Below are positions 35,337-45,095 of a stretch of DNA of 64,000 bases, in pieces (within the stretch, counting starts at the first letter, position 1; every line of letters begins with the position of its first letter). The stretch is from assembly GCA_900767955.1 (NCBI GenBank), contig CAAGBC010000060.1, positions 62,001-126,000 on the forward strand, in the 5' to 3' direction. The position numbers were made by a program, and so were the translations under genes. Under the pieces are notes generated by a model. It worked only from the letters and a program-made list of their open reading frames with translations. It was not told the origin of the DNA and ran no database searches. Source of the DNA: Spirochaetia bacterium. Lineage in GTDB: Bacteria > Spirochaetota > Spirochaetia > Treponematales > Treponemataceae.

Positions 35337-38216
35337 ATGAAGAAAACAAATCTTGTATTTTTCTTTTTAATTTTTGCATCTCAATTTCTTTTTTCAAATA
35401 TATTTTCTTCATATAAAAAAGTATCTGTCGTAAAAACAAAATACTTTGATGTAATATTTCCTTCAAATTCTACAAACACAGCAGACAAAATAATTCAAAA
35501 CGCAGACAATTTATTTGATTGTGCTTGCGAAGAATTTCAATTAGAAAAAAAATTCAGAATGCCAATTGTTATTACAAAAGATTCTGACAAATTTTCCGCA
35601 GAATATACTCCTGCTCCCTACAACAGAATTATAATCTACGATGGAATTCCTGCGTGGAACAACCCACACGAAGACAAAACGCTTTTTATTTTGAACAAAG
35701 CAATAATAGAAGCCGTTGCATCTTCCAAAAAAAATAAATTCTGGCAATTTGCTTCTTCACTTATGACAACAGATGCAATTCAGCCTGTAACACTTTTAAA
35801 TATTCCTACAAATTTTATGATTGGCGTTTGTGAAATTTTTGCAAATGATAACACTTCACAAAACCAATATTTAATAAACGATAAATTTTCCCTACAATTA
35901 TTATCACAAGCAAAGGCAGACAATAATTTTCCAACATGGATAGATGCAACTGGTGCTGCGGATATTTTTCAAAACAAAACGATTTCAAAAGTAGCAATGA
36001 CAGCCTTTGTTGCCTACATTCAACAAGAATGGGGAATAGAAAAATTTATTGAATTTTGGAATGAATGTGGAAGAGTAAATTTCTTCTATATAACAGCAGG
36101 AATTTTTAAGAAAGTTTATCAAATTCCTATTGCCCAAGCATGGAACAATTTTAAAGATTCAATTCCAACATATTCTGATGAAGTTGCAGGTTCATTAATT
36201 TTTACAAGCGATTTTCAGAGTGAATTTAAATTCATTCAATCAAGTCCATACGGAATCATTTATTATGATGGCATAAAAAAACAAGTTATATTAATTCAAA
36301 ACAACAAGAAAAAAATATTATTCATTGCATCAGGTGTGCAAAATTTAACAATTTCTCCAAATGGGGAATATTTAGCAGTTTCATACGAAGCAGAACAAAC
36401 TCATTCAAACCTTAGTAAAAACAAAGTAAGAGTTTACAATCTAATGGAGCAAGTATGGATTGAAAAAACTCACACAATCACAAACGGAAGTTTTATATAT
36501 TCCCAAGATGAAAAATTACTTTTAGTGGGAACTACAAAAGATGAAAATAATTATTACATTAAAGGATTTACACTTTTCAATCCAAAAGAAGAAGCTTTTT
36601 CATATCCTTTGCAACAAAATTATATTCCACAAAATATAATCTCCATCGACATGGGAATTTTCTTTTACTTCATTCAGAAAAAAGAAGAATCAATTTTTTA
36701 TCTTGTAAATACAAACACAAATGAAGTAAAAACATATTCAATTCCTTATAGTGCAAAAGATTTTAAATTATCAAAAATAAAATCACAAAATCCACAAACA
36801 TCAAAACTTGAAAAAGCAATTACATTTACTTATGCCCCAAAAGATTTGGGAATGCCTAGCAAAATGGGATATTTTTTATTAAATAAACCAGAACAAATAT
36901 TTTTGCAAACAAACACATTTTCTGGTGGAATCAATGATTCAATAATTCAAAATGATACAGTTTACTTTTATTCAAACAAAACAATATTTCAGGAATTACG
37001 CAAAATAGATTTTTCACAACTTACTTTTGAAGAACATCACGCACAAACAACAACAATTTTGCAAAATGAACAAGAACAGCAACAAGAACCAGTAAAACAC
37101 ATTTACAACAAATACAATCCACTTCCATATCTTTTTAAAGGAACATGGATTCCGTTTTTTCCTATATCTTTAATAGATTTTTACGGTTATCAAACTGCTC
37201 CTGGCTTAGGCTTTACATATTTAACAAGCACAGACCCACTTGAACAAATACAAGGTTCCTTATCATTTTGTGCAGGCTTTGCAGACCCATTAAAAAATTA
37301 CACAGAAATTCAAGAAGCCTTTACCTTAGCAGCTTACGGAAAAACAACTATGTTCCCAATAGAACTTACAGCAGGTGGAATTTGGTATTTTGATACCGAT
37401 GGACGATACAATCTTCGCGTACTAACAGGTGAACGATACAAAGTTCCCGTAGGAATGTCATTCCAAAATTTATATTTTTCACTACAACAACTTTGGGATT
37501 GTTCAACAGAATATACAGACATAGAAACTGGTGCTACAACAAAACTTGAAGATTGGCCATCAATAAATAACGCTTTTAATAAATTCAGTATGGCAATTTC
37601 TGCTGAATACAACAATTATCATCAAGCAGGACTTTCTCCATATCAACAATTAGGCTTTGAAACAAACGCATCATTTGTTACAGTTTACGATTTTGAAAAA
37701 ATAAAAAACACAGACACATTAAATTGGAACGAACCTTCACAACTTAAATTTACAATAGAATTAGGATTAAAATTACCATATTTAATTCCAATATTCGATG
37801 TAGAAAATTGGACAATATGTTTTCCTGTAACAATATTTTCACAATTCAACGGAGAAGAAGGAACTGCTTGTCATTCATTTGCAGAAGTTCTTCTTGCAGG
37901 ATACGAAATTCAGCGTGGAATTCCAGGTGTGAATTTATATTTACAAAGATTCGGAACAAAATTAGGATACGACATTGCATTTGAATACGAAGCATTAAAC
38001 ATTGCAAACCCAGATATTCGTGATTTAGCAAACATATTCAACGCTTTGACTTCTTCACAAATCGATGATTTTATATATTTTAATTTTCAAATAGATTTAT
38101 CTCCTGTAGTCGGAAAATCAACCTCCACATTTAATATGACAGCGGGTGTTCAATTTGAATTCCACCTGCGCAAAAACGAATCCAAAATCTCTGCATTAAT
38201 AAAAACTAATTTATAA
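35337..38216 (+). CDS. large exported protein: peptidase-MA-like, propeller-like and barrel-like regions
   Basis: A 959-residue protein with a signal peptide (MKKTNLVFFF to about residue 20). Residues about 30-280 resemble the gluzincin peptidase-MA fold found in treponemal exported proteins, but no HExxH is visible where expected (ILNKAIIEAVASS), so it is probably not a protease. Residues about 285-560 have repeated beta-propeller-like strands (NLTISPNGEYLAVSYEAE). The C-terminal 350 residues alternate aromatic and polar residues and end with strand-like segments, suggesting an outer-membrane beta-barrel. It splits argJB from argD. Role unknown. Confidence 0.65.
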   Translation: MKKTNLVFFFLIFASQFLFSNIFSSYKKVSVVKTKYFDVIFPSNSTNTADKIIQNADNLFDCACEEFQLEKKFRMPIVITKDSDKFSAEYTPAPYNRIIIYDGIPAWNNPHEDKTLFILNKAIIEAVASSKKNKFWQFASSLMTTDAIQPVTLLNIPTNFMIGVCEIFANDNTSQNQYLINDKFSLQLLSQAKADNNFPTWIDATGAADIFQNKTISKVAMTAFVAYIQQEWGIEKFIEFWNECGRVNFFYITAGIFKKVYQIPIAQAWNNFKDSIPTYSDEVAGSLIFTSDFQSEFKFIQSSPYGIIYYDGIKKQVILIQNNKKKILFIASGVQNLTISPNGEYLAVSYEAEQTHSNLSKNKVRVYNLMEQVWIEKTHTITNGSFIYSQDEKLLLVGTTKDENNYYIKGFTLFNPKEEAFSYPLQQNYIPQNIISIDMGIFFYFIQKKEESIFYLVNTNTNEVKTYSIPYSAKDFKLSKIKSQNPQTSKLEKAITFTYAPKDLGMPSKMGYFLLNKPEQIFLQTNTFSGGINDSIIQNDTVYFYSNKTIFQELRKIDFSQLTFEEHHAQTTTILQNEQEQQQEPVKHIYNKYNPLPYLFKGTWIPFFPISLIDFYGYQTAPGLGFTYLTSTDPLEQIQGSLSFCAGFADPLKNYTEIQEAFTLAAYGKTTMFPIELTAGGIWYFDTDGRYNLRVLTGERYKVPVGMSFQNLYFSLQQLWDCSTEYTDIETGATTKLEDWPSINNAFNKFSMAISAEYNNYHQAGLSPYQQLGFETNASFVTVYDFEKIKNTDTLNWNEPSQLKFTIELGLKLPYLIPIFDVENWTICFPVTIFSQFNGEEGTACHSFAEVLLAGYEIQRGIPGVNLYLQRFGTKLGYDIAFEYEALNIANPDIRDLANIFNALTSSQIDDFIYFNFQIDLSPVVGKSTSTFNMTAGVQFEFHLRKNESKISALIKTNL

Positions 38217-38245
38217 AAAATATTCCCTAACAACAAACTTTTGAG

Positions 38246-38251
38246 TATAAT
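38246..38251 (+). promoter_or_regulatory. -10 box for leaderless argD transcript
   Basis: TATAAT, seven bases (tacccccat context), then ATG at 38259. The -35 is poor. An in-frame TTG at 38241 lies upstream of the -10 box and is not used. Confidence 0.6.
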
Positions 38252-38258
38252 TACCCCC

Positions 38259-39428
38259 ATGGAAAAGAAAATTCTTAACAATTACGGTAGCTTTGATATT
38301 ATTTTTGAAAAAGGCAACAATGCCACAATGACTACCACAGACAAAAAAAATTACATCGATTTTGTATCAGGAATTGGAGTTAACTGTCTTGGACATAACT
38401 ACAAACCTTTAGTAAAAGCACTTAAAAAACAAGTAACAAAGCAAATACACATTTCAAATTATTATTTTTCTGACAAAGGTTTAGAATTTGCAAATAATTT
38501 ATTAAAAGCAACTGGCTTTGAAAAAGGATATTTTGCAAACTCAGGAGCCGAAGCAAACGAAGCTGCAATAAAACTTGCAAGAAAATACGGACAATTAAAC
38601 GGTGGTTCCAAAAGAAAAACAATCGTCACACTTGAATCATCATTCCACGGAAGAACACTTGCAACATTAACAGCAACAGGACAAGATAAATTCCATCCAG
38701 ACTGTTTTGCTCCATATCTAGAAGGATTTAAAACAATAAAAGCAAACGACTTTGAAGCATTAGAAACAGCCTTTGACGACACAACTTGTGCATTATTCAT
38801 TGAATGTATTCAGGGCGAAGGCGGAGTAAAATTAATAGATTCACAATGGGCAAAAGCTGCTGCAGAAGCTGCAAGAAAAGCTGGTGCAATCGTAATGGCA
38901 GATGAAGTTCAAACAGGAATCGGAAGAACAGGAACATTCCTTGCAAGCGATGCCTTAGGCTTCAATCCAGAAGTAGTTACATTAGCAAAAGGAATCGCAG
39001 CTGGAGTTCCAATGGGCGCTTGTTTATTCAGAGGAAAAGCAGCTGACATATTTGTAGCAGGTGACCACCAATCAACATTTGCAGGAAACCCACTTGCTTG
39101 CGCTGCAGGAAATGTAGTAGTCAAAACAGTTGCAAATCAAAAATTCCTAAACGAAGTAACACAAAAAGGTGAATACATAAAAGACACAATCAAAAGCTGG
39201 AACATTCCTTTTGTAAAAGACATCAGAGGAAAAGGCTTAATGATTGGAATTCAAATAGAAGAAAACATCAAACCTTTAGATGTAGAAATAAAATGTTTAC
39301 AAGAAGGCTTATGTGTTGCTACAGCAGGAAGTGATGTTGTAAGATTCTTGCCTCCATTGACAATTTCAAAAAAAGAAATAGATAAAGGCTTAAGCATTTT
39401 TTACAAAGTATTAAAAACATACTGCTAA
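38259..39428 (+). CDS. argD: acetylornithine aminotransferase
   Basis: PLP enzyme that transaminates N-acetylglutamate semialdehyde to N-acetylornithine. Conserved segments: FVSGIGVNCLGHNYKPL, NSGAEANEAAIKLARKYG, ESSFHGRTLATLTATGQ, ADEVQTGIGRTG, and the PLP lysine in TLAKGIAAGVPMGA (about residue 242). 389 residues. The ATG at 38259 follows a -10 box by seven bases and has no Shine-Dalgarno. argC and argF-H are not in this window. Confidence 0.93.
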   Translation: MEKKILNNYGSFDIIFEKGNNATMTTTDKKNYIDFVSGIGVNCLGHNYKPLVKALKKQVTKQIHISNYYFSDKGLEFANNLLKATGFEKGYFANSGAEANEAAIKLARKYGQLNGGSKRKTIVTLESSFHGRTLATLTATGQDKFHPDCFAPYLEGFKTIKANDFEALETAFDDTTCALFIECIQGEGGVKLIDSQWAKAAAEAARKAGAIVMADEVQTGIGRTGTFLASDALGFNPEVVTLAKGIAAGVPMGACLFRGKAADIFVAGDHQSTFAGNPLACAAGNVVVKTVANQKFLNEVTQKGEYIKDTIKSWNIPFVKDIRGKGLMIGIQIEENIKPLDVEIKCLQEGLCVATAGSDVVRFLPPLTISKKEIDKGLSIFYKVLKTYC

Positions 39429-39475
39429 CAAGCAAAATCATAAATTACAAAAGTAACATTATAAAAAGGTAAAAA

Positions 39476-41128
39476 ATGAAAAAAACAGTATACATCTTTG
39501 GACATAAAAACCCAGATACAGATTCAATCGTATCTGCAACAGCCTATGCACGACTAAAGCAGCTTCAAGGACACGAAAACTACAAAGCTGCTCGTGCAGG
39601 TCATTTTAATCCACAAACAGATTATATTTTCAAAAAATTCAAAGTTCAGTCTCCAAAATACATTCCAAGTTTAACACCACGAGTTGAATACTACATGGAA
39701 GACGAATGTAAAGTTGTTGACGAAAACAAATCAGTATGGGCAGCAATTGCAGAAATGGATACAGCTCATTTAAGAGCATTACCAGTTGTAGACAAAGACG
39801 GCAAATACAAAGCCTTATTACACTACTCCGCCTTTGCGCAACAACTTTTGACAATCCTAAATCCAGAAAATCAAGTTTCAATTGCAACAAGCATAGATTT
39901 AATCATCAAAACAATGAACGCACAACCATTAATCGTTCATAACAAAGATGAAATATTCAAATCAACAATTTTAGTAGGTGCTGCCAGCGACGAAACTTTT
40001 TCAAAAATGCTAGACGAACACAAAAGTGAAAACATAATCGTTATCACAAGTGACAGAGAAAAAATCTACGAAGCATGTATAGAACGCAAAGTAAAATTAC
40101 TAATCATTACATCAGGCTACATGCTCAGCAAAGAACTAAAAGAAAAAGCACAAAAAAACGGTGTTAGCGTAATAATGAGTCCATACACAACAAGCGACAC
40201 AGTTATGATGATTGCATATTCAACACCAGTAAGTTTTATGGCTGACCCAGACATTAAGCCAGTTCGTCCTGAAGATACAATTTCCAAAATACGCCAAGTA
40301 TTACAAGATTCTCCAATTAGACGCCTTCCAGTAGTTGATGCAAACAACAAAGTAATCGGAATCATTTCAGAACACGATTTAACAAACGAACCAAACATAC
40401 AAATCATACTTGTTGACCACAACGAATTATCACAGGCCGTTGAAGGAATAGAAAACTACAAAATCCAAGAAGTAATCGACCACCACAGAATTGGCCCATT
40501 AAGCACAACATATCCAATTACATTCATCAACAAGCCAATTGGTTCAACTTCAACATTAATTGCAACACTCTATCAAGAACAAAAAGTTCCAATTCCAAAG
40601 GACATAGCCAGCTTATTACTCTGTGGAATTTTAAGCGACACATTAATGTTGCAATCAACAACAACAACAGACATCGACAGACAAACCGCCGAATATCTTT
40701 CAAACATCACAGACTTAGACATACAAACACTTGGATTAGAAATCTTAACAGCAGGAAGCCGAATCAAAGGCCGCACCGCAACAGAAGTAATCCACCAAGA
40801 TATGAAAGAATATCGTGAAGAAAAAGCAATCTACACAGTAAGCCAAATCGAAGTTGGCAACCTAAAAGAAATCCTAGACCGCAAAAAAGAATTCCTTGCC
40901 GAACTAGAAATCGAACGCCGCGCCAACAAAGCAATATTTGCAGCACTACTAGTTACCGACATTACACAACTTTCTAGCATATTGCTAATGTCCACAGATG
41001 AAAATTTCAAACAATTCGTCACATTCCCACCGCTAGAAAACGACATCTACTTCCTAAAAGATGTAGTAAGCCGCAAAAAACAGCTAATTCCGTTAATCAC
41101 AGAACAAGTAGAAAACTTTGAACGATAA
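39476..41128 (+). CDS. ppaC: manganese-dependent inorganic pyrophosphatase with CBS and DRTGG domains
   Basis: Family II pyrophosphatase hydrolysing PPi. DHH catalytic motifs HKNPDTDSIVSA (N-terminal), DHNE and VIDHHRIG (about residues 320-345), and a C-terminal DHHA2 domain. Between them lie a CBS domain, a DRTGG-like segment (about 120-235), and a second CBS domain (about 245-305), which in this subfamily bind adenine nucleotides and control activity. 550 residues, the usual size for the regulated form. AAAAAGG precedes the ATG. Confidence 0.92.
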   Translation: MKKTVYIFGHKNPDTDSIVSATAYARLKQLQGHENYKAARAGHFNPQTDYIFKKFKVQSPKYIPSLTPRVEYYMEDECKVVDENKSVWAAIAEMDTAHLRALPVVDKDGKYKALLHYSAFAQQLLTILNPENQVSIATSIDLIIKTMNAQPLIVHNKDEIFKSTILVGAASDETFSKMLDEHKSENIIVITSDREKIYEACIERKVKLLIITSGYMLSKELKEKAQKNGVSVIMSPYTTSDTVMMIAYSTPVSFMADPDIKPVRPEDTISKIRQVLQDSPIRRLPVVDANNKVIGIISEHDLTNEPNIQIILVDHNELSQAVEGIENYKIQEVIDHHRIGPLSTTYPITFINKPIGSTSTLIATLYQEQKVPIPKDIASLLLCGILSDTLMLQSTTTTDIDRQTAEYLSNITDLDIQTLGLEILTAGSRIKGRTATEVIHQDMKEYREEKAIYTVSQIEVGNLKEILDRKKEFLAELEIERRANKAIFAALLVTDITQLSSILLMSTDENFKQFVTFPPLENDIYFLKDVVSRKKQLIPLITEQVENFER

Positions 41129-41167
41129 GACTGTAAAATAAAAAACAATAAGTTATATAGAAAAAAT

Positions 41168-41257
41168 TTGTTTTTTGCATATTTTCAGTTTATAATGGAT
41201 AAATCTCACTCCCCCTTAACAATAATGAAGTTATTGTTAAAAAATCGGGGGGGGGGG
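41168..41257 (+). promoter_or_regulatory. chemoreceptor promoter, leader hairpin and 11-G tract
   Basis: TTGTTT (41168-41173), 17-bp spacer, TATAAT (41191-41196). The leader holds an inverted repeat, TTAACAATAA (41216-41225) with TTATTGTTAA (41231-41240), preceded by CCCCC (41211-41215) and followed by a run of eleven G (41247-41257). The C5 could pair with part of the G run, extending the hairpin. The G run ends 14 bases before the TTG start at 41272. A second possible start, ATG 41225, is out of frame at G11 and would be in frame at G12 or G9. Confidence 0.75.
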
Positions 41258-41271
41258 TAAGAGGCTCTCAC

Positions 41272-43365
41272 TTGAATCAAAAATCACAAAAACTCAGTGT
41301 AAAACTAATTACAGTTCTTGGAATTGTAATTTCTACTTTATTTTTAGCATTAAGCGTTGTTTCAAATATTGTTATCAAAAAAGAATCAACAATAGAAACA
41401 CAACAAAACATCAACATCATTGCTACAAGCTATGCAGAAAAAATTAGCTCCGTTATAGATTCATGTTTTAGTGCATTAGATTTTTATACACAATCAGATG
41501 CTGTAAAATTTTCTAAAACATCTGACCAAATTGGTACATGGCTTGCAACAACACAAAACAGACGAAATTCTTACTTCAATTATGTTTTATTTATCGATGT
41601 AAATGGAAACAGTTATTACGATGATGGAAGAACTGGATTTCACGGAGAACGACCATATTACAAACAAATAATGCAAGGCCAAGAAAAAGTTGTAACAAAT
41701 CCTACAATTGCAAAAGCTACGGGACTCGTTTCAACAATGATTGTAAAAGCTGCATACAACCAAAATAATGAAAAAGTCGGTATGTTCGTTGGTGTAAAAA
41801 ATGTAAAAGAAATTCAAGACATTGTAAATTCTCTAAAATATGGAGAAAATGGTTACGCAATCCTTGTAGATGGAATAGGAACTGTAGTTGCTTGTCCTGA
41901 TTCAAAAGCACAAATGGAATTAAATCTGCTAACATCTAATATACCAAGTTTAGTAGAAATGAAATCCATCGCTCAAGAAATGACAAATGGCAAAACAGGA
42001 TTAAAATATATAAACGGAATGACTGGTGTTGGACAAGAATTAGTCGTTTATACACCAGTAGAATACACCTCTTGGTCATTCGGAATTTCTATACCAAAAG
42101 CTCAAATTGAAAATACAGCAAAAAAAATTACCGTAATCTTAGTTGCTTCAAATATCGCAATTGCAATAATAATATTAGTATTATTGGTAACAATGCTTTC
42201 TGCAGCATTAAAACCACTTTCCATGATAGTAGAAAATATTGAAGGAGTTACTTCAGGGGATGCTGACTTAACTCAACGCATAAATGTTACTTCAAAAGAT
42301 GAAATTGGTGATGTTGCAAAAAAATTCAACGGATTTATGCAAAAATTACAAAAAATCATTAGCGAAGTAAAAAAATCAAAAGATAATCTTGTTGCTGTTG
42401 ATGATGAATTACAAACTTCAACAAATGATACAAAACTTGCAATAACAGAAATCATTAATAGCATTGACATAATTCAAAATCAAACAGCAAAACAAGAAGT
42501 TTCTGTAAAAGGAACAACATCAGCTGTATCAGAAATTGTTACAAATATAAAAACCCTTGATAACATGATAGAAATTCAAGCATCAGGTGTTACAGAAGCA
42601 TCAGCCGCTGTAGAACAAATGATAGGAAATATCAATGCAATAAATAATTCCATTAACAAAATGGCAAACTCTTTTGTTGAATTAGATGAAAAAGCAAAAA
42701 TTGGTGCTTCAAAACAAAATATAGTAAATGAACAAATCAATTCTATCGAAACACAATCTGCAATGTTACAAGAAGCAAATGCGGCAATAGCTTCCATTGC
42801 AGAACAAACAAACTTACTTGCAATGAATGCTGCAATCGAAGCAGCTCATGCAGGAGACGCAGGAAAAGGATTTGCAGTTGTTGCAGATGAAATTAGAAAA
42901 CTATCAGAAACTTCTTCTGGCCAATCAAAAACAATTGGAGAACAATTAAAATCAATTCAAGTTGCTATTGGCGAAGTTGTTCTATCATCTTCCGAATCAA
43001 GCCAAGCATTTATAGATGTTGCAAATAAAGTTGAAACAACAGATGAACTTGTACGCCAAATCAGATGTGCTATGGATGAACAATCTGCAGGTAGCCAAGA
43101 AGTTTTAATTGCGCTTCGCCAAATGAGTGATAGTACTCTAAATGTAAAAGATGCAGCGTCACACATGAGTAGTAGTGCACAAACAATTATGAGCGAAGTA
43201 ACCAAACTAGAAGAAATTAGTTCAGACATCAAAACTTCTATGCAGCAAATGGATTTAGGCGTAAACAAAATCAATGAAACAGGTGAAATGCTCGGTGAAA
43301 TTTCTAGTTCCATGAATAAATCAATTTCCGAAATAGGAAAAGAAGTAGATTTGTTTAAAGTATAA
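41272..43365 (+). CDS. methyl-accepting chemotaxis protein, probably phase-variable
   Basis: A 697-residue chemoreceptor. N-terminal span (about residues 12-33), a periplasmic Cache-type sensing domain (about 40-275; FNYVLFIDVNGNSYYDDGRTG, VSTMIVKAAY), second span (about 285-310), HAMP (about 310-365), and a cytoplasmic signalling domain with the conserved tip EQTNLLAMNAAIEAAHAGDA. The start used is TTG 41272 with AAGAGG seven bases upstream. The frame remains open upstream through the G tract, so an alternative N-terminus is possible in strains with another tract length. Ligand unknown. Confidence 0.9.
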   Translation: MNQKSQKLSVKLITVLGIVISTLFLALSVVSNIVIKKESTIETQQNINIIATSYAEKISSVIDSCFSALDFYTQSDAVKFSKTSDQIGTWLATTQNRRNSYFNYVLFIDVNGNSYYDDGRTGFHGERPYYKQIMQGQEKVVTNPTIAKATGLVSTMIVKAAYNQNNEKVGMFVGVKNVKEIQDIVNSLKYGENGYAILVDGIGTVVACPDSKAQMELNLLTSNIPSLVEMKSIAQEMTNGKTGLKYINGMTGVGQELVVYTPVEYTSWSFGISIPKAQIENTAKKITVILVASNIAIAIIILVLLVTMLSAALKPLSMIVENIEGVTSGDADLTQRINVTSKDEIGDVAKKFNGFMQKLQKIISEVKKSKDNLVAVDDELQTSTNDTKLAITEIINSIDIIQNQTAKQEVSVKGTTSAVSEIVTNIKTLDNMIEIQASGVTEASAAVEQMIGNINAINNSINKMANSFVELDEKAKIGASKQNIVNEQINSIETQSAMLQEANAAIASIAEQTNLLAMNAAIEAAHAGDAGKGFAVVADEIRKLSETSSGQSKTIGEQLKSIQVAIGEVVLSSSESSQAFIDVANKVETTDELVRQIRCAMDEQSAGSQEVLIALRQMSDSTLNVKDAASHMSSSAQTIMSEVTKLEEISSDIKTSMQQMDLGVNKINETGEMLGEISSSMNKSISEIGKEVDLFKV

Positions 43366-43392
43366 AATTTTTACAAACCAAAAATAAGTCTA

Positions 43393-43428
43393 AACTGCTA
43401 GTAAAATCTTTACTGGCAGTTTTTTTTT
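43393..43428 (+). terminator. rho-independent terminator after chemoreceptor gene
   Basis: AACTGCTAGTAAA pairs with TTTACTGGCAGTT (one G-T wobble) around an ATC loop, followed by a T run. The 60 bases beyond it, to 43494, are unusually GC-rich and carry no gene I can support. Confidence 0.85.
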
Positions 43429-43494
43429 ATTAATATGGGCGTTTCCAGACTGGTAGCTTCACCTTTGGCGCAGGTGCATCCCTAACGCAAAACC

Positions 43495-44199
43495 CTATTT
43501 TTCTATCACACCTGAATAATCCAAAATCCCGCCGATTTCAATTACATTAGAATAGCCATAATCCACTAACTTTTGACTTGCTTCCTTGCTGCGGCGACCA
43601 CTTCTGCAATATACATAAATCCGCTGATTTTTATTTGGCAAAAGTTTTTCCGCATCTGCTTTAGTCATAAGTTCATTGGTAAACAAAATAGCGCCTGGAA
43701 TATGGCCAGAAGTAAATTCATCAGAACGGCGAACATCAAGCAAAATGTAATCGCTTGAATCTGCCATCATTTTTAGACCTTCGTCCATGGAAACAGATTT
43801 ATAAGACAATTTGGTATTTTGATTTTCAGACATTGTGATTTTTCCCCTTTCATCCACATTGATATTATAAACTTTTGTTTCAAGCGGCGCTTTTTCTTCC
43901 CAAGGCCGCTTGTATTCCAAAGTCAAAACAGTATTTCCCACCGAAAGAGAACGCACTGTAAAATAAAATATAGAAGGAGCACCCACCATTCCCTTTGCAC
44001 CAAGATATTTTACATCTTTTGAAACTTCCACAATATTTTCAGAAGACAAAACCGCTTCCCAAGTGTAGCCAGTAGATGGATTTCCCTTTAGCTCGATAGT
44101 TACAGAATCAGATTCAAAGGATTTTTGGCTTGTGCAAGAGGACATAAAAAATGCTCCAAAAAATAGGCTGAATATAAAAAGTGATTTTAGTTTGTTCAT
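43495..44199 (-). CDS. lipoprotein fusing a chagasin-type protease inhibitor to a rhodanese
   Basis: A 234-residue lipoprotein (signal ending FFMSSC). Residues about 30-125 match the inhibitor I42 (chagasin) family of cysteine-protease inhibitors: the NPSTGYTW loop, the G-x-x-G segment LGAKGMVGAPSIFYFTV, and the RPWE loop are all there. Residues about 130-230 are a rhodanese with LLDVRRSDEFTSGHIPGA and the active-site loop VYCRSGRRS (Cys about 197), so sulfurtransferase or related activity is possible. TATATT (44211-44206) is six bases from the ATG, with no Shine-Dalgarno. Domain pairing is unusual; a role in envelope thiol or protease control is inferred. Confidence 0.85.
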   Translation of the reverse strand: MNKLKSLFIFSLFFGAFFMSSCTSQKSFESDSVTIELKGNPSTGYTWEAVLSSENIVEVSKDVKYLGAKGMVGAPSIFYFTVRSLSVGNTVLTLEYKRPWEEKAPLETKVYNINVDERGKITMSENQNTKLSYKSVSMDEGLKMMADSSDYILLDVRRSDEFTSGHIPGAILFTNELMTKADAEKLLPNKNQRIYVYCRSGRRSKEASQKLVDYGYSNVIEIGGILDYSGVIEK

Positions 44200-44253
44200 A
44201 GGGATAATATAACGAAGGATTTAGAACGGGGCAAGGGATTAGGTGTGTGGAGA

Positions 44254-44290
44254 AAAAAAAACGCCCTCCCCGTTTTTGGAAAAGGCGTAT
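44254..44290 (-). terminator. terminator of the DUF898-like gene (CGCCCTCCCC family)
   Basis: On the minus strand CGCCTTTTCC pairs with GGGGAGGGCG and is followed by TTTTTTTT. The same motif recurs at 45171, 45888 and 61268. Confidence 0.75.
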
Positions 44291-44348
44291 TGGAATGATT
44301 TTTTATTCAATAAAACTTGTATGTTTTGTCTTCCACTTTGTTAATTTT
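44254..44348. repeat. left copy of the 95-bp direct repeat flanking the defence island
   Basis: Matches 61268-61362 at 93 of 95 positions by eye. It contains a hairpin terminator for leftward genes (minus strand: GGGGAGGGCG followed by a T run) and the last 15 codons of the DUF898-like gene. Here the gene is whole. Confidence 0.85.
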
Positions 44349-45037
44349 ATCGGAATCCAAAAACTGAATATACCAAAAGTAATAACTGTTAATATAAGCC
44401 AAAGTATCCAGTTTCCTAATAACTGAGTTGCTTTTCCATCAAATTTCAATCTTTGACCATTAATAACAGTGTGTTTTGCTTCCCATTTAAATATCATTAC
44501 ATAGGCACAAGGAAAGCAAATGCCAAGTGTAATAAATGTAACAAGAGCACCTAAAAGAGTCCAACCAATATATTGAAGCAATCCACCATCAAAATATGAG
44601 GAAGTCTGAATTACAACTTGGCTTGATGTAGTTTGAATTTCAGTTGGAGAAGATTCTGTTTGTTCTTTTTCAGTTTCTTCAAGATCATCTTTTTTGTATT
44701 TAATAAATGAATATTTCAAAGCTAGAAAAGCTAATAAAATTTGTAAACCATCTTCAATCATATTCACAAAAATCGCTAGTATAGTTCTTACAATATTACT
44801 TTCAATTTTATGAACAAATGGCCATACAAAGTGAAATAGCCAATAAAAAGGATTTAATTTAACCCCAAAATAAAATAAATCAATAATTTCATAAATATAA
44901 AAACCAAATAACCAACCTAAAACCCACAAAATAAAATAAAAGGCTGTTAATCCCATACTGATATAAGCAACAACCTTCTTTGCTTTCTTAGGCAAGAAAA
45001 AAGCTAACATTGCTAAATAAAATGCTAAAGTCCACAT
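44303..45037 (-). CDS. DUF898-like multi-span membrane protein
   Basis: A 244-residue inner-membrane protein with about six hydrophobic spans. Residues 1-115 hold three or four spans; residues about 115-145 are a charged, Ser/Thr-rich linker; the C-terminal 95 residues (SYFDGGLLQYIGWTLLGALV onwards, with KWEAKHTVINGQRLKFDG) resemble DUF898. AGGAG precedes the ATG. The 3' end is duplicated 17 kb away. Transcription probably depends on a promoter containing a G tract. Function unknown. Confidence 0.7.
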   Translation of the reverse strand: MWTLAFYLAMLAFFLPKKAKKVVAYISMGLTAFYFILWVLGWLFGFYIYEIIDLFYFGVKLNPFYWLFHFVWPFVHKIESNIVRTILAIFVNMIEDGLQILLAFLALKYSFIKYKKDDLEETEKEQTESSPTEIQTTSSQVVIQTSSYFDGGLLQYIGWTLLGALVTFITLGICFPCAYVMIFKWEAKHTVINGQRLKFDGKATQLLGNWILWLILTVITFGIFSFWIPIKLTKWKTKHTSFIE

Positions 45038-45095
45038 AAAAAACTCCTATAATTTTTGAACTGTCTTAAAATTCGGGGTCAGTTCAATTTCATAC

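Noticed and set aside
35337..36200. Active metalloprotease in the large exported protein
   Set aside because: No HExxH or comparable zinc motif at the expected site.
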